NCBI GenBank assembly: GCA_050516505.1
Contig: CP191518.1
Coordinates: 2,666,001-2,730,000, forward strand
Direction of reading: 5' to 3'
Origin: Scandinavium ludwigii_A
GTDB taxonomy: Bacteria; Pseudomonadota; Gammaproteobacteria; Enterobacterales; Enterobacteriaceae
Length of the DNA: 64,000 nucleotides
The notes beneath the pieces were generated by a model that had not been told where the DNA came from, ran no database searches, and was given only the letters and a program-made list of their open reading frames with translations. The position numbers were made by a program, and so were the translations under genes. The number at the start of each line of letters is the position of its first letter. Position 1 is the stretch's first letter. Positions 1-7,361 of this stretch are shown one piece after another.

Positions 1-2
1 TG

Positions 3-89
3 AAAACAAGTTTGATTTTAAGTGCTTTTTATCGCAATAACCCTCCCTCTATTGTGATTAATCGTCGTAGATTTGACTATCTGGAGTAA
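3..89 (+). CDS. C-terminal end of an unidentified gene (partial)
   Basis: An open frame enters from the left edge and ends at TAA 87-89, 17 bases before the next gene. The 28 visible codons end in a basic then acidic tail (INRRRFDYLE). Another frame closes at position 40, so this is the longest candidate. I do not recognise the product. Its place directly before a putative T6SS effector suggests it could be the end of a secretion-cluster gene, but that is inference only. Confidence 0.35.
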   Translation, partial: KTSLILSAFYRNNPPSIVINRRRFDYLE

Positions 90-106
90 CGCTTGAGGGA
101 TTAAGA

Positions 107-655
107 ATGTACTACCCGAATTCAGTAACGTGGCCCGAAACAAAAGAGGGAGGGTTACGGCGGTTGCGACTTGGCGAAATTAACATGGCCAGCACACTAT
201 ATGGCTTCACCATTCACTACAACTACGTGTGGGTGCATTTAGAAAGCTATCTTCCCTTCAACACACAAAACAGATTGCAGGCCATGTCGCCGAACGGTGA
301 AATGTGGTTTCGGTCTGATCTCTATCAGCCCGATTTCTCCATTGCCAATGTGTATTACAAGCATCTTTTCCTGCATGAAATGATGCACGTCTGGCAGCAT
401 CAGCGAAGGATGATGGTTCGTCTGCGGGGATTAATGTCCTGGGCTGCGGATTACACCTACAGCCTGGATAAAGCTACCCTTCTCGAGTACAGCCTCGAGC
501 AACAGGCCAGTATTGTGAGTGATTATTGGGTGCTTGTTCATTATGGTTTTTACAAAACGACTGCCCGTATTGCGTATCGCGACTACGACCCGTCTGAACC
601 GGAGCATGTGCTCATTGCGAAGTACAAAAAGGTACTTGGGAGCTTCCCACAATGA
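107..655 (+). CDS. putative T6SS-associated zinc metallopeptidase effector (Rhs/Vgr-neighbour family)
   Basis: The 182-residue protein carries a classic zinc-protease motif HEMMH at residues 90-94, followed by a Glu-Gln-Gln-Ala segment near residue 131 that could give the third ligand. It resembles the small proteins often annotated 'type IV secretion protein Rhs' beside vgrG genes, which share the start pattern of a Trp-Pro pair and the HExxHVWQ helix. No signal peptide is seen, as expected for a cargo effector. The start is supported by GAGG at 95-98, eight bases upstream. Its stop overlaps the next gene by ATGA, so the pair is translationally coupled. The target is unknown. The motif is directly visible; the T6SS role is inferred from family and context. 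Confidence 0.68.
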   Translation: MYYPNSVTWPETKEGGLRRLRLGEINMASTLYGFTIHYNYVWVHLESYLPFNTQNRLQAMSPNGEMWFRSDLYQPDFSIANVYYKHLFLHEMMHVWQHQRRMMVRLRGLMSWAADYTYSLDKATLLEYSLEQQASIVSDYWVLVHYGFYKTTARIAYRDYDPSEPEHVLIAKYKKVLGSFPQ

Positions 656-999
656 AGCGCGTATTACTGATTGTCCCCGTGGTAATCATGCTTTCGGGCT
701 GTCCGGGCAAAGGCAACATTGTTGAGAAACGCGGGATCAGCGTAGACCATGCGCACGTCTGTTACAGCATCGATAAGAATGATGTTTTGACCACGTATTA
801 CCTGTCCTCAAATGAAGGCGGCGAAAAAGAAATCATGGCCTCCGATTCGCGCAAGCCGGTTTCGCTTTCGTACCCCGACACCTGCTTCAACATTGCTCTT
901 AAAAAGGGCTATCAATACGGGGCTTATTACACCCTGAACAACAAACCATATCGTGATGACTTCTTCATAGACAACAACTGGAATGTCGTCAGCAAATAA
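652..999 (+). CDS. putative periplasmic immunity lipoprotein
   Basis: The 115-residue product has a short lipoprotein signal: basic start, hydrophobic core, and lipobox LSGC with the lipidated Cys at residue 17. The mature part has two further cysteines that could pair. It matches my recollection of small lipoproteins annotated as T6SS immunity proteins next to HExxH effectors. It overlaps the effector gene by four bases (ATGA), the usual layout for a toxin and its antidote. Periplasmic placement implies that the upstream metallopeptidase acts in the periplasm. Specific pairing is inference. Confidence 0.65.
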   Translation: MKRVLLIVPVVIMLSGCPGKGNIVEKRGISVDHAHVCYSIDKNDVLTTYYLSSNEGGEKEIMASDSRKPVSLSYPDTCFNIALKKGYQYGAYYTLNNKPYRDDFFIDNNWNVVSK

Positions 1000-1008
1000 G
1001 GAAATCCA

Positions 1009-1208
1009 ATGTCTTTGCCAGCCTATTTATTTATGATGAAAATGGATTACTTCTGAACGGCGGCGGTCTGTTAACAGGACGTGAGGGCGCTATAGAGGTA
1101 ATGAGTAGCAGTTATGGCGTAAGCCGGCCGGTCGATGCCAGTACCGGGCGAATGGGGGGAGTGCGACATGTCCGCTGCTCTCTCTCAGCAGACCTTCAGC
1201 CCAGTTAA
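1009..1208 (+). pseudogene. hcp: hcp (T6SS tube protein) remnant, frameshifted and truncated
   Basis: The ATG at 1009 opens MSLPAYLF, the usual Hcp start, then runs out of frame and stops at 1054-1056. Reading from 1032 in another frame restores the Hcp sequence: YDENG, a Gly-rich turn, TGREGAIEV, then SYGVSRPVD and STGRMGGVRH, up to about 1169. A loss of about four bases near codon 8 explains the shift. Homology then stops; intact Hcp proteins are about 160 residues, so roughly two thirds are missing. The fragment cannot make a tube subunit. It shows that the effector pair upstream sits in the wreck of an Hcp/VgrG-type island. Confidence 0.72.
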
Positions 1209-1762
1209 CTTGTCCGCTTCGTGCCAGAAGCGGACGTTGGTTCAGCGCTACTTTTTCTCTTCCAGGGGGCCAGTGCGGAACCGTCGAAATTTCCGGTACT
1301 AGGATTTAGTCTATTTTTGAAGCATGTTTGGTATGTGCCGATGAGTACTCTTATGATGTCATGAATTAGAATTTATCCGTACCAGCTATGTGAGATGTTG
1401 GAATCAGTGATTTTTCGCTCCAAATGGCTATTTTTTCGCTACCCTGTTGACTACGGTCTAACGTACAGTCCACCAAACGCGAAATTATGCGTCACGTAAA
1501 TTTCGGCGGTTTCAGCATTAAACCCCTTAATGTGCTTTGATAACCTCCAACGCCCTATATTCAACAACGTGCTGACAGATCTTTTTTGGGTAAGAAAACT
1601 TCGACCGCCCAACAGATTGTAGATAAGATGATTTTGAATAACTCCCTCTGGACCGTTCAAATTCGCTCTCGGGACAACATTAGCTTGTGCAATTACATAC
1701 AGAACTTCGACTTCCCTTAACTTTGTGTTAAATTCTAAGGATGAGTATAATTGGAGGTTGTT
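1209..1762. other. gene-poor stretch after the hcp remnant
   Basis: There is no convincing gene here. It contains a perfect 8-bp hairpin (GTCCGCTT at 1212-1219 with AAGCGGAC at 1228-1235, 8-base loop), a type of 'tgtccgctt' palindrome I have seen between enterobacterial genes. A minus-strand open frame (1451-1906) has some protein-like content in its last 80 codons but overlaps the better-supported plus-strand gene at 1763. The stretch looks like decayed island DNA. Confidence 0.5.
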
Positions 1763-2272
1763 ATGAAAATTGATTATGACGTAAGTCTTTACAGAGAAAT
1801 CGCAAATTTTAGTGTAAATAAAGTAGTTCAAGTATCTAATAGAAAAGGTAGAAAAAGCACTATCCATATCACAAATATAACACAGCTTTCGTGGCAAAAT
1901 TTGCAATTACTAGTATCCAGTGGTTCAGATAGATTCAGTAAAATGGTATTTCTCTACCGAGAGTATTCCCAGCAGGGACAGATTTCTGAGTCAGTTATTA
2001 GAGGCGAGCCTCTTTCTTCGAATGAATCTAAGGAAATCAACGAGTACATAAAAATTTATCGAGAGCATGGATGCACGAAACACCACGAAGTTAACGAAAT
2101 CATAACCAAAAATAGATTGTGGGATAATTTCAAAACTATTCGTTCGTTAAACGACCATGGTGAATTTAAAGAAATTGAAGGTATTCAGCCGCAATACTTT
2201 GAGATTATTTGTAATATGCTTAAAATATCTGGAGATAAAGGCTCACCACTTGATGGCTATAAAATGTATTAA
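1763..2272 (+). CDS. hypothetical protein of the AT-rich island
   Basis: This is a 169-residue product with no family I recognise. I place the start at ATG 1763 because GGAGG (1753-1757) lies five bases upstream; the frame also contains a TTG at 1751, but that would place the Shine-Dalgarno inside the gene. The sequence is AT-rich, with a low-GC codon habit unlike the backbone genes after 4.4 kb, and has no signal peptide or membrane helix. The middle is charged and likely helical (many Glu, Lys and Tyr). Its place downstream of an hcp fragment would suit an orphan immunity or toxin protein, but nothing in the sequence proves it. Confidence 0.6.
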   Translation: MKIDYDVSLYREIANFSVNKVVQVSNRKGRKSTIHITNITQLSWQNLQLLVSSGSDRFSKMVFLYREYSQQGQISESVIRGEPLSSNESKEINEYIKIYREHGCTKHHEVNEIITKNRLWDNFKTIRSLNDHGEFKEIEGIQPQYFEIICNMLKISGDKGSPLDGYKMY

Positions 2273-2619
2273 AGCAGATAGTGGGTCTGATGCAGGCTAT
2301 ACGAAACCGCATAATTCTCTTAGAATTCCTATGTATGCAGATTAGGCTACCCTTAAAGTGAGCTTCCGCTTCACGCTCATAGCAGTCCTGCTCTTATTTG
2401 CGGGCGGTTATGAGCTTTAAAGATCCTTAAACATAACAATTATTTTGTTCATAATTTCAGTATGTTAACCTTGAACAACATGATAAAAGTGTTAATATAG
2501 TTCCGTTAAGCATTACTGTTTTAAATGTTTTTCGAATGGATTTTTAAGAGGGGATATCTTCTGTCATTGTAAGTTTATTTATTTTTTATATTTATAATTT
2601 CACATAGCAAGAGGTTGTC
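2273..2619. other. AT-rich intergenic stretch
   Basis: There are 347 bases with no credible ORF. The sequence is AT-rich and probably contains the promoter for the gene at 2620. A weak inverted repeat around 2357-2420 (GAGC...GCTC elements) may end transcription from the upstream gene. No repeat or RNA gene is recognised. Confidence 0.4.
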
Positions 2620-3420
2620 GTGGACGTCAGAAAAGATTTTGAAGATGTATCATCTCATATTTCAAGACTGTTATCATTCTCTCAGCAATTTCATGATAAT
2701 GACTCTTTTTGGAGTCACCTTAAAAATAATGAAGATTTCAAATTTATATCTAAAATACCACATGATAAGCGTTATAAGGTTGAGTCATTATATAGCGTAG
2801 GTAGAGATATGGCTATATACATGGCCGGAACACTTGCTGAAATAAATTATGATTTTAGTAAATTTCCGACATTAACCTCAGTTGTTGAGGGGTTTGATAA
2901 TTCATGGGTTTTTGGTAATTACCCTGAAGATATACCTGATGTGGCTATTCAAACATGCAAAGAAAACGATGTTAATCTATGGTCCGTTAACCAAATGTAC
3001 CATTTATTTAGAAAACAAGAAAAATTACTCTCAGCTATACGGGTTACACTCAATATACTCAAGCGTAGTAACTTATATAAATTAGAAAATGGGATTGAAA
3101 TTATGAGTGAAAAAAATCAAATAATAAATGTTTCTGGGATATCGACATCAAGCATTAATATAAACTCAAATAATGCAGTAGCAACTGTAAGTCAGACTTA
3201 TAACGAACCATCAATTTTCAGTGAGATGGTGAATGCAATAAAAGATGCCGGACTTGATAGTGAAACAGAAAAAGAATTAATTGATAATACACAAGCTCTA
3301 GTAGAGGCTCATGAAAATGGAGACTTTTCAAGGGCTTATAAAGAATTTATGCAAAATATATCTGCGCACATTACCGTTTTCGCACCCTTCTTATCTGGTT
3401 TAGCAGCGTTATTGTCTTAA
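2620..3420 (+). CDS. candidate phage-defence / abortive-infection-type protein
   Basis: The 266-residue protein starts at GTG 2620 with GAGG (2611-2614) five bases upstream. Residues 1-155 are a helical, acidic and aromatic domain I cannot name. Residues 168-192 are a Ser/Asn/Ile/Val-rich low-complexity beta-like linker (VSGISTSSININSNN). Residues 198-246 are charged helices, and the last 20 residues form a hydrophobic end (TVFAPFLSGLAALL). This N-domain, Asn-rich strand, short helical domain and apolar tail recalls AbiTii-like and ABC-three-component proteins of defence islands. AT-rich codon use and neighbouring satellite-phage and T6SS debris support horizontal origin. The function is inferred from architecture only; a membrane-acting effector is one possibility. 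Confidence 0.55.
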   Translation: MDVRKDFEDVSSHISRLLSFSQQFHDNDSFWSHLKNNEDFKFISKIPHDKRYKVESLYSVGRDMAIYMAGTLAEINYDFSKFPTLTSVVEGFDNSWVFGNYPEDIPDVAIQTCKENDVNLWSVNQMYHLFRKQEKLLSAIRVTLNILKRSNLYKLENGIEIMSEKNQIINVSGISTSSININSNNAVATVSQTYNEPSIFSEMVNAIKDAGLDSETEKELIDNTQALVEAHENGDFSRAYKEFMQNISAHITVFAPFLSGLAALLS

Positions 3421-3423
3421 AAT

Positions 3424-3460
3424 AATTTAGATACCTGCGTTTTTGCAGGCGTCTAAATTT
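3424..3460 (+). terminator. stem-loop terminator after the candidate defence gene
   Basis: A 15-bp stem with two mismatches (AATTTAGATACCTGC against GCAGGCGTCTAAATT) surrounds a GTTTTT loop and starts four bases after the stop codon at 3420. The lower arm ends in ATTT. It likely ends the upstream transcript. Confidence 0.6.
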
Positions 3461-3540
3461 ATAAGGTAATTATCTAGTGTGTATCTTGTGTTGCCAATGT
3501 CCGCACCTCGCTCATACCAGACCCTATCACCCACAACCTC

Positions 3541-3612
3541 CGGAAACACACTTGTTCGCCCCCACCCTTCGCAGTAATCTCGCCAGGCACCTGCAAAATC
3601 AGGTGCCTGGAT
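3541..3612 (+). ncRNA. candidate C4/CI-type antisense immunity RNA of a P4-like element
   Basis: Just upstream of an ash/icd-type gene lies a perfect 11-bp hairpin (CCAGGCACCTG 3583-3593 with CAGGTGCCTGG 3600-3610). It is preceded by a conserved-looking stretch 'cccccacccttcgcagtaat' that I associate with P4-family satellites. In P1/P7 (c4) and P4 (CI) a short antisense RNA with such stem-loops is encoded upstream of the icd/ash reading frame and controls its transcription. Position and structure agree; the exact ends are not visible. Confidence 0.5.
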
Positions 3613-3634
3613 TAGCCTCCTGAATTAAACTTAG

Positions 3635-3829
3635 TGGCGACACAATGGCGCATCAGCGCCTTTTTTGTGTCGTACGCACGACTACACCTCAATGGTGGGT
3701 CGGGCGGGGGCGTCGCAAGACGCACCGGTTCCCACTAAGTCCGGTAAGGCTAACCCCGCTCGATCCGCCACCCGTGAGATTAGCCTCTCCGCTGGCGGTA
3801 TTCATTTACTACTTAGTGGAGTTCAACCT
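3635..3829 (+). pseudogene. ash: ash / icd-like phage protein (remnant or non-ATG start)
   Basis: One frame contains the Ash-family signature: CRTHDYTSMVGRAGASQDAPV followed by a short tail rich in Ser and Gly. In this frame there is no ATG downstream of the stop at 3632-3634 before the signature; only TTG 3665 is available. A neighbouring frame does have an ATG at 3645. The frame runs on without a stop into the next gene's MTTLL start, so a separate stop is missing. The protein is therefore either a degraded copy or expressed by an unusual start. In P1/P4 biology it belongs to the icd/ash control region, and Icd inhibits host cell division. Confidence 0.55.
3647..3666 (+). terminator. intrinsic terminator overlapping the start of the ash-like frame
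   Basis: GGCGC (3647-3651), loop ATCA, GCGCC (3656-3660) then six T (3661-3666). An outer arm CGACACAA/TTGTGTCG extends the stem. In P4-family elements, premature termination in this region is the event controlled by the antisense RNA. Confidence 0.6.
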
Positions 3830-4273
3830 ATGACCACCCTTCTTCCCCCAGACTGCGATTTACTGACTATCCCTTTTAGCGCCTCAACAGACTTTCTCGA
3901 TCTGGCCGACTGCTGTGACCGCTTTGCGGCAACCCTGATTGAATGCGGTAGCGACGACAATATTTATAAGTTGGCGCTGTTAGGCCGCCTCAGCAGCTGT
4001 CTGGCAATGCTTGCCCCGACGCTGAACGATGCCATTCCGCCACATCTGGTTGAACGTATGACCGTCGATAAACTGCCGGAGCCACAACCCTATTGCGACC
4101 CCGATCACGAGGCGCTGTGTGAGTACTGCCAGACGCTGACGCAGTTGCTGGCTCAGCAAGCGTTGCAGCCTGATGCGGAAAGAACGTTACGCGCATTATT
4201 GTGCGAGCTGGTGTGGATGTTCGCAGCAGATATGAAAGCCCCGCGCTGGGAGCGTCAGTCAGCAGAACATTGA
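3830..4273 (+). CDS. P4-like satellite hypothetical protein (MTTLLPP family)
   Basis: This 147-residue protein begins MTTLLPPDCDLLTIPFS, a start I associate with the small gene that follows ash in P4-family prophages. The ATG at 3830 has GTGGA ten bases upstream and is in frame with the ash-like sequence. The body is helical and leucine-rich, with no membrane segment or catalytic motif. No integrase, alpha, delta or cos genes of P4 lie nearby, so this is a stranded fragment of the element. A 12-bp hairpin follows its stop, and then the host gene xthA. The function is unknown. Confidence 0.6.
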   Translation: MTTLLPPDCDLLTIPFSASTDFLDLADCCDRFAATLIECGSDDNIYKLALLGRLSSCLAMLAPTLNDAIPPHLVERMTVDKLPEPQPYCDPDHEALCEYCQTLTQLLAQQALQPDAERTLRALLCELVWMFAADMKAPRWERQSAEH

Positions 4274-4285
4274 TTAGATAACAGA

Positions 4286-4320
4286 GGGGTTGTGCCAGCG
4301 CATCGGGTTGGCACAACCCC
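4286..4320 (+). terminator. strong hairpin between the phage remnant and xthA
   Basis: A perfect 12-bp stem (GGGGTTGTGCCA 4286-4297 with TGGCACAACCCC 4309-4320) with an 11-base loop, 13 bases after the upstream stop. There is no T-run, so it may work in a Rho-assisted way, or may mark an element border. Confidence 0.5.
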
Positions 4321-4399
4321 AATCGGACAACAGACGAGTCACACAGCGGAAATTCTGCTAACATCCGTGCATCATTCACCATGCACAGTGGCAGCGACT

Positions 4400-5206
4400 A
4401 TGAAATTTCTTTCTTTTAATATCAACGGCCTGCGCGCCCGCCCACACCAGTTACAAGCCATCGTCGACAAGCACCAGCCAGACGTGATCGGCTTGCAGGA
4501 AACCAAAGTTCACGACGACATGTTTCCGCTAGAAGATGTCGCGAAGCTCGGCTACAACGTGTTTTATCACGGTCAGAAAGGCCATTACGGCGTAGCACTG
4601 CTGACCAAAGAGACGCCGATCTCCGTGCGTCGCGGTTTCCCGGGCGACGATGAAGAGGCCCAGCGCCGCATCATCATGGCGGAAATCCCTTCCCCGTTTG
4701 GCAACGTCACGGTGATTAACGGCTACTTCCCGCAGGGCGAAAGCCGCGACCATCCGACCAAATTCCCGGCCAAACAGAAGTTCTACCAGGACCTGCAAAA
4801 TTACCTCACCAGCGAGCTGAAGCCGGAGAACCCGGTTCTGATCATGGGTGACGTGAACATCAGCCCGACGGATCTGGACATCGGCATCGGGGAAGACAAC
4901 CGCAAACGCTGGCTGCGCACCGGGAAGTGTTCATTCCTGCCGGAAGAGCGCGAGTGGATGGATCGTCTGGTTGGCTGGGGCCTGGTGGACACCTTCCGTC
5001 ATGCGAACCCGGAAACGCAGGACCAATTCTCGTGGTTTGACTACCGTTCAAAAGGATTTGATGACAACCGCGGTCTGCGTATCGACCTGCTGCTGGCGAG
5101 CCAGGGCCTGGCGCCGCATTGCATCGAAACCGGGATTGACTACGAAATTCGCAGCATGGAAAAACCGTCCGACCACGCGCCAGTGTGGGCGACATTTAAA
5201 AAATAA
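4400..5206 (+). CDS. xthA: exodeoxyribonuclease III (AP endonuclease)
   Basis: The product is 268 residues, the same length as E. coli XthA and nearly collinear with it. It cleaves DNA 5' of abasic sites and removes 3'-blocking groups in base-excision repair in the cytoplasm. Visible family signatures are SFNINGLRAR at the N-terminus, the metal ligand Glu34 in LQETK, IMGDVNISPTDLDIG with the catalytic Asp/Asn pair, and the C-terminal SDHAP with the catalytic His. The open frame extends further upstream, but ATG 4400 matches the family start. The gene is transcribed alone, with a terminator directly after it. This marks the start of conserved backbone. Confidence 0.97.
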   Translation: MKFLSFNINGLRARPHQLQAIVDKHQPDVIGLQETKVHDDMFPLEDVAKLGYNVFYHGQKGHYGVALLTKETPISVRRGFPGDDEEAQRRIIMAEIPSPFGNVTVINGYFPQGESRDHPTKFPAKQKFYQDLQNYLTSELKPENPVLIMGDVNISPTDLDIGIGEDNRKRWLRTGKCSFLPEEREWMDRLVGWGLVDTFRHANPETQDQFSWFDYRSKGFDDNRGLRIDLLLASQGLAPHCIETGIDYEIRSMEKPSDHAPVWATFKK

Positions 5207-5214
5207 CGCCCCTT

Positions 5215-5247
5215 CGCCTGACGTTGTCCCCAACGTCAGGCGTTTTT
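5215..5247 (+). terminator. xthA terminator
   Basis: An 11-bp GC-rich stem (CGCCTGACGTT 5215-5225 with AACGTCAGGCG 5232-5242) followed by five T, nine bases after the xthA stop. Confidence 0.85.
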
Positions 5248-5505
5248 GTCCCGAGAATTGCGCGCCGTAGCCTTTTTACTTGCGTGATATCAAAGACGTG
5301 GCCCGCTGGGCGCAGGGTAAAATGCGCGTCCTTCATGCCCCCTCAACCACGCCACGGAGAACACGGATGCCAAAGAAGCCCTGAAAAGGACAGAATGTAA
5401 GCTGCTCCTGCAACTACTTCTCTCCGGCATTGTGCTTTTCGTTGTTCATCATAGCGGCCTCGCCGCGCTGTTTACGCCTGCCGATACGGCTGAACGAGGC
5501 CCGCA

Positions 5506-6198
5506 ATGACGCGCGTCTGGCGTTCCCGCGCGGCGTTGTTACTGGCGGTCTGCGTGATGCTGGGCGCGTACCTGCTGTTCCCTGGCGTGAAAGCCTTTGT
5601 TGATAGCAGCTTCGCGGCTTTTGCTCACCTCGACAGCGCCGACCTGGCACGCTTCATCCAATCCTGGGGTCCGCAGGCCGCCGCCGTTTCCTTCTTTTTG
5701 ATGATCCTGCAAGCCATTGTCGCCCCGCTCCCCGCCTTTCTGATCACCTTCGCCAACGCCTCGCTGTTTGGCGCTTTCTGGGGCGGCGTGCTGTCGTGGA
5801 CCAGCGCGATGGCAGGCGCGGCATTGTGCTTTTATATCGCCAGAATCCTGGGGCGCGGCGCGGTGGAAAAGCTGACCGGCAAAACGGTGCTCGACGGCAT
5901 GGACACCTTTTTCACGCGCTACGGCAAACACACGATCCTCATTTGCCGCCTGTTGCCGTTCGTACCCTTCGACCCGATTAGCTACGCCGCCGGGCTGACG
6001 TCGCTGCGCTTTCGTTCGTTTATGCTGGCAACCGGGCTCGGCCAACTGCCTGCCACTGTCGTCTACTCCTGCGTCGGCAGTTGGCTAACGGGCGGCACCT
6101 ACTGGCTGGTCACCGGGCTGCTGACCCTGTTCGCCCTGGCTATCCTGTTGATGATGGCTAAAAAATTCTACGCTGAACGCCAAAAGAGGTCTCAATAA
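5506..6198 (+). CDS. ydjZ: TVP38/TMEM64 family inner-membrane protein YdjZ
   Basis: A 230-residue membrane protein of the SNARE-associated/DedA-like (VTT) family, with about five to six hydrophobic segments. The core motif APLPAFLITFANASLFG (about residues 71-87) and the later FDPISYAAG segment match YdjZ better than YdjX. ATG 5506 follows GAGG, and its stop overlaps ynjB by one base (TAATG), so it leads the ynjBCD operon. Family members are thought to act in lipid or ion transport; the substrate is unknown. E. coli has ydjX and ydjY between xthA and ydjZ; both are absent here. Confidence 0.85.
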   Translation: MTRVWRSRAALLLAVCVMLGAYLLFPGVKAFVDSSFAAFAHLDSADLARFIQSWGPQAAAVSFFLMILQAIVAPLPAFLITFANASLFGAFWGGVLSWTSAMAGAALCFYIARILGRGAVEKLTGKTVLDGMDTFFTRYGKHTILICRLLPFVPFDPISYAAGLTSLRFRSFMLATGLGQLPATVVYSCVGSWLTGGTYWLVTGLLTLFALAILLMMAKKFYAERQKRSQ

Positions 6199-7361
6199 TG
6201 CGTCTTCTCTCCCGCCGTTTGTTATGGATAGCCCTGCTCGCCGTCAGCCCGTGGGCCTTAGCCACCCAAAGCTGGCAGCAAACCGAACAGGAGGCACGCG
6301 GGCAAACCGTGTGGTTCAACGCCTGGGGCGGTGATCAGGCGGTGAACCGCTATCTCGACTGGGTCAGCGGCGAGGTGCGGCGCGACTACGGCGTTACGCT
6401 CAAAATTGTGCATCTGGCCGATGCGGCGGATGCGGTGAAACGCATTCAGACCGAAGCCCGCGCCGGGCGTTCACACGGTGGCTCGGTAGATTTACTGTGG
6501 GTCAACGGCGAAAACTTCCGCACGCTGAAAGAGGCGGATTTGCTGCAAACCGGTTGGGCACAAGCCCTGCCGAACTGGCAGTATGTCGACCTGCAAAAAC
6601 CGGTCCTGGAAGATTTTTCCATCCCGACGGACGGGGCGGAATCACCGTGGGGCAGCGCTCAGCTCACGTTTATCGCCCGTCGCAGCCAGACGCCGCAGCC
6701 GCCAAATTCACCGCAGGCATTACTGGATTTCGCCACGGCGCACCCTGGCACCGTGACCTATCCGCGTCCGCCGGACTTCACCGCCACCGCGTTTATGGAA
6801 CAGCTGCTGTTGAATCTGACCACCCAGCCTGACGCATTAAAGCAGCCCCCCAACGACGCCACGTTCGCCGCCGTCACCGCGCCGCTGTGGGCGTATCTCG
6901 ACAAACTGCACCCGCATTTGTGGCGCAACGGCAGCGATTTCCCGGCATCTCCCGCTCGAATGGACGCGATGCTGACCAACGGCACGCTGCGACTGTCGCT
7001 GACCTTCAACCCGATGCACGCCAGCCAAAAAGTCGCCAGCGGCGAACTGCCTGCTGACAGCTTCAGCTTCGGGTTTAGCGAGGGAATGCTTGGCAATGTG
7101 CATTTTGTGACGATCCCAGCGAATGCCCGCGCGGTGGCTGGCGCGCAGGTGGTGGCGAACTTCCTGCTGTCACCTGCGGCTCAGCAGCGCAAAGCCGACC
7201 CGGCGGTATGGGGCGACCCGACGGTGCTGGACATGAGCAAACTCCCAACGCCGTGGCCTGCCGCACAGTCGGAAAAAATGCCGCCGGTATTGGCCGAACC
7301 GCACGCCGCCTGGGTTAATGCATTGGAGCAGGAATGGCTGCGCCGCTACGGTACGCACTGA
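6198..7361 (+). CDS. ynjB: ABC transporter substrate-binding protein YnjB
   Basis: The 387-residue periplasmic binding protein has a Sec signal (residues 1-22, ending ALA). It continues with a typical N-lobe beta strand (TVWFNAWGGDQAVNRYLDW), a VDLLWVNGENF segment and a bacterial extracellular binding-protein fold. It is the solute-capture part of the YnjBCD importer. The start overlaps the ydjZ stop by one base, and the 3' end overlaps ynjC by 28 bases, so the complex is made from one mRNA. The ligand is unproven; the thiamine/iron class of binding proteins is the nearest relation I can suggest. Confidence 0.9.
   Translation: MRLLSRRLLWIALLAVSPWALATQSWQQTEQEARGQTVWFNAWGGDQAVNRYLDWVSGEVRRDYGVTLKIVHLADAADAVKRIQTEARAGRSHGGSVDLLWVNGENFRTLKEADLLQTGWAQALPNWQYVDLQKPVLEDFSIPTDGAESPWGSAQLTFIARRSQTPQPPNSPQALLDFATAHPGTVTYPRPPDFTATAFMEQLLLNLTTQPDALKQPPNDATFAAVTAPLWAYLDKLHPHLWRNGSDFPASPARMDAMLTNGTLRLSLTFNPMHASQKVASGELPADSFSFGFSEGMLGNVHFVTIPANARAVAGAQVVANFLLSPAAQQRKADPAVWGDPTVLDMSKLPTPWPAAQSEKMPPVLAEPHAAWVNALEQEWLRRYGTH

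Noticed and set aside
4292..4399. 5' extension of the xthA open frame
   Set aside because: It covers the hairpin and promoter region. The family start and exact E. coli length are given by ATG 4400.
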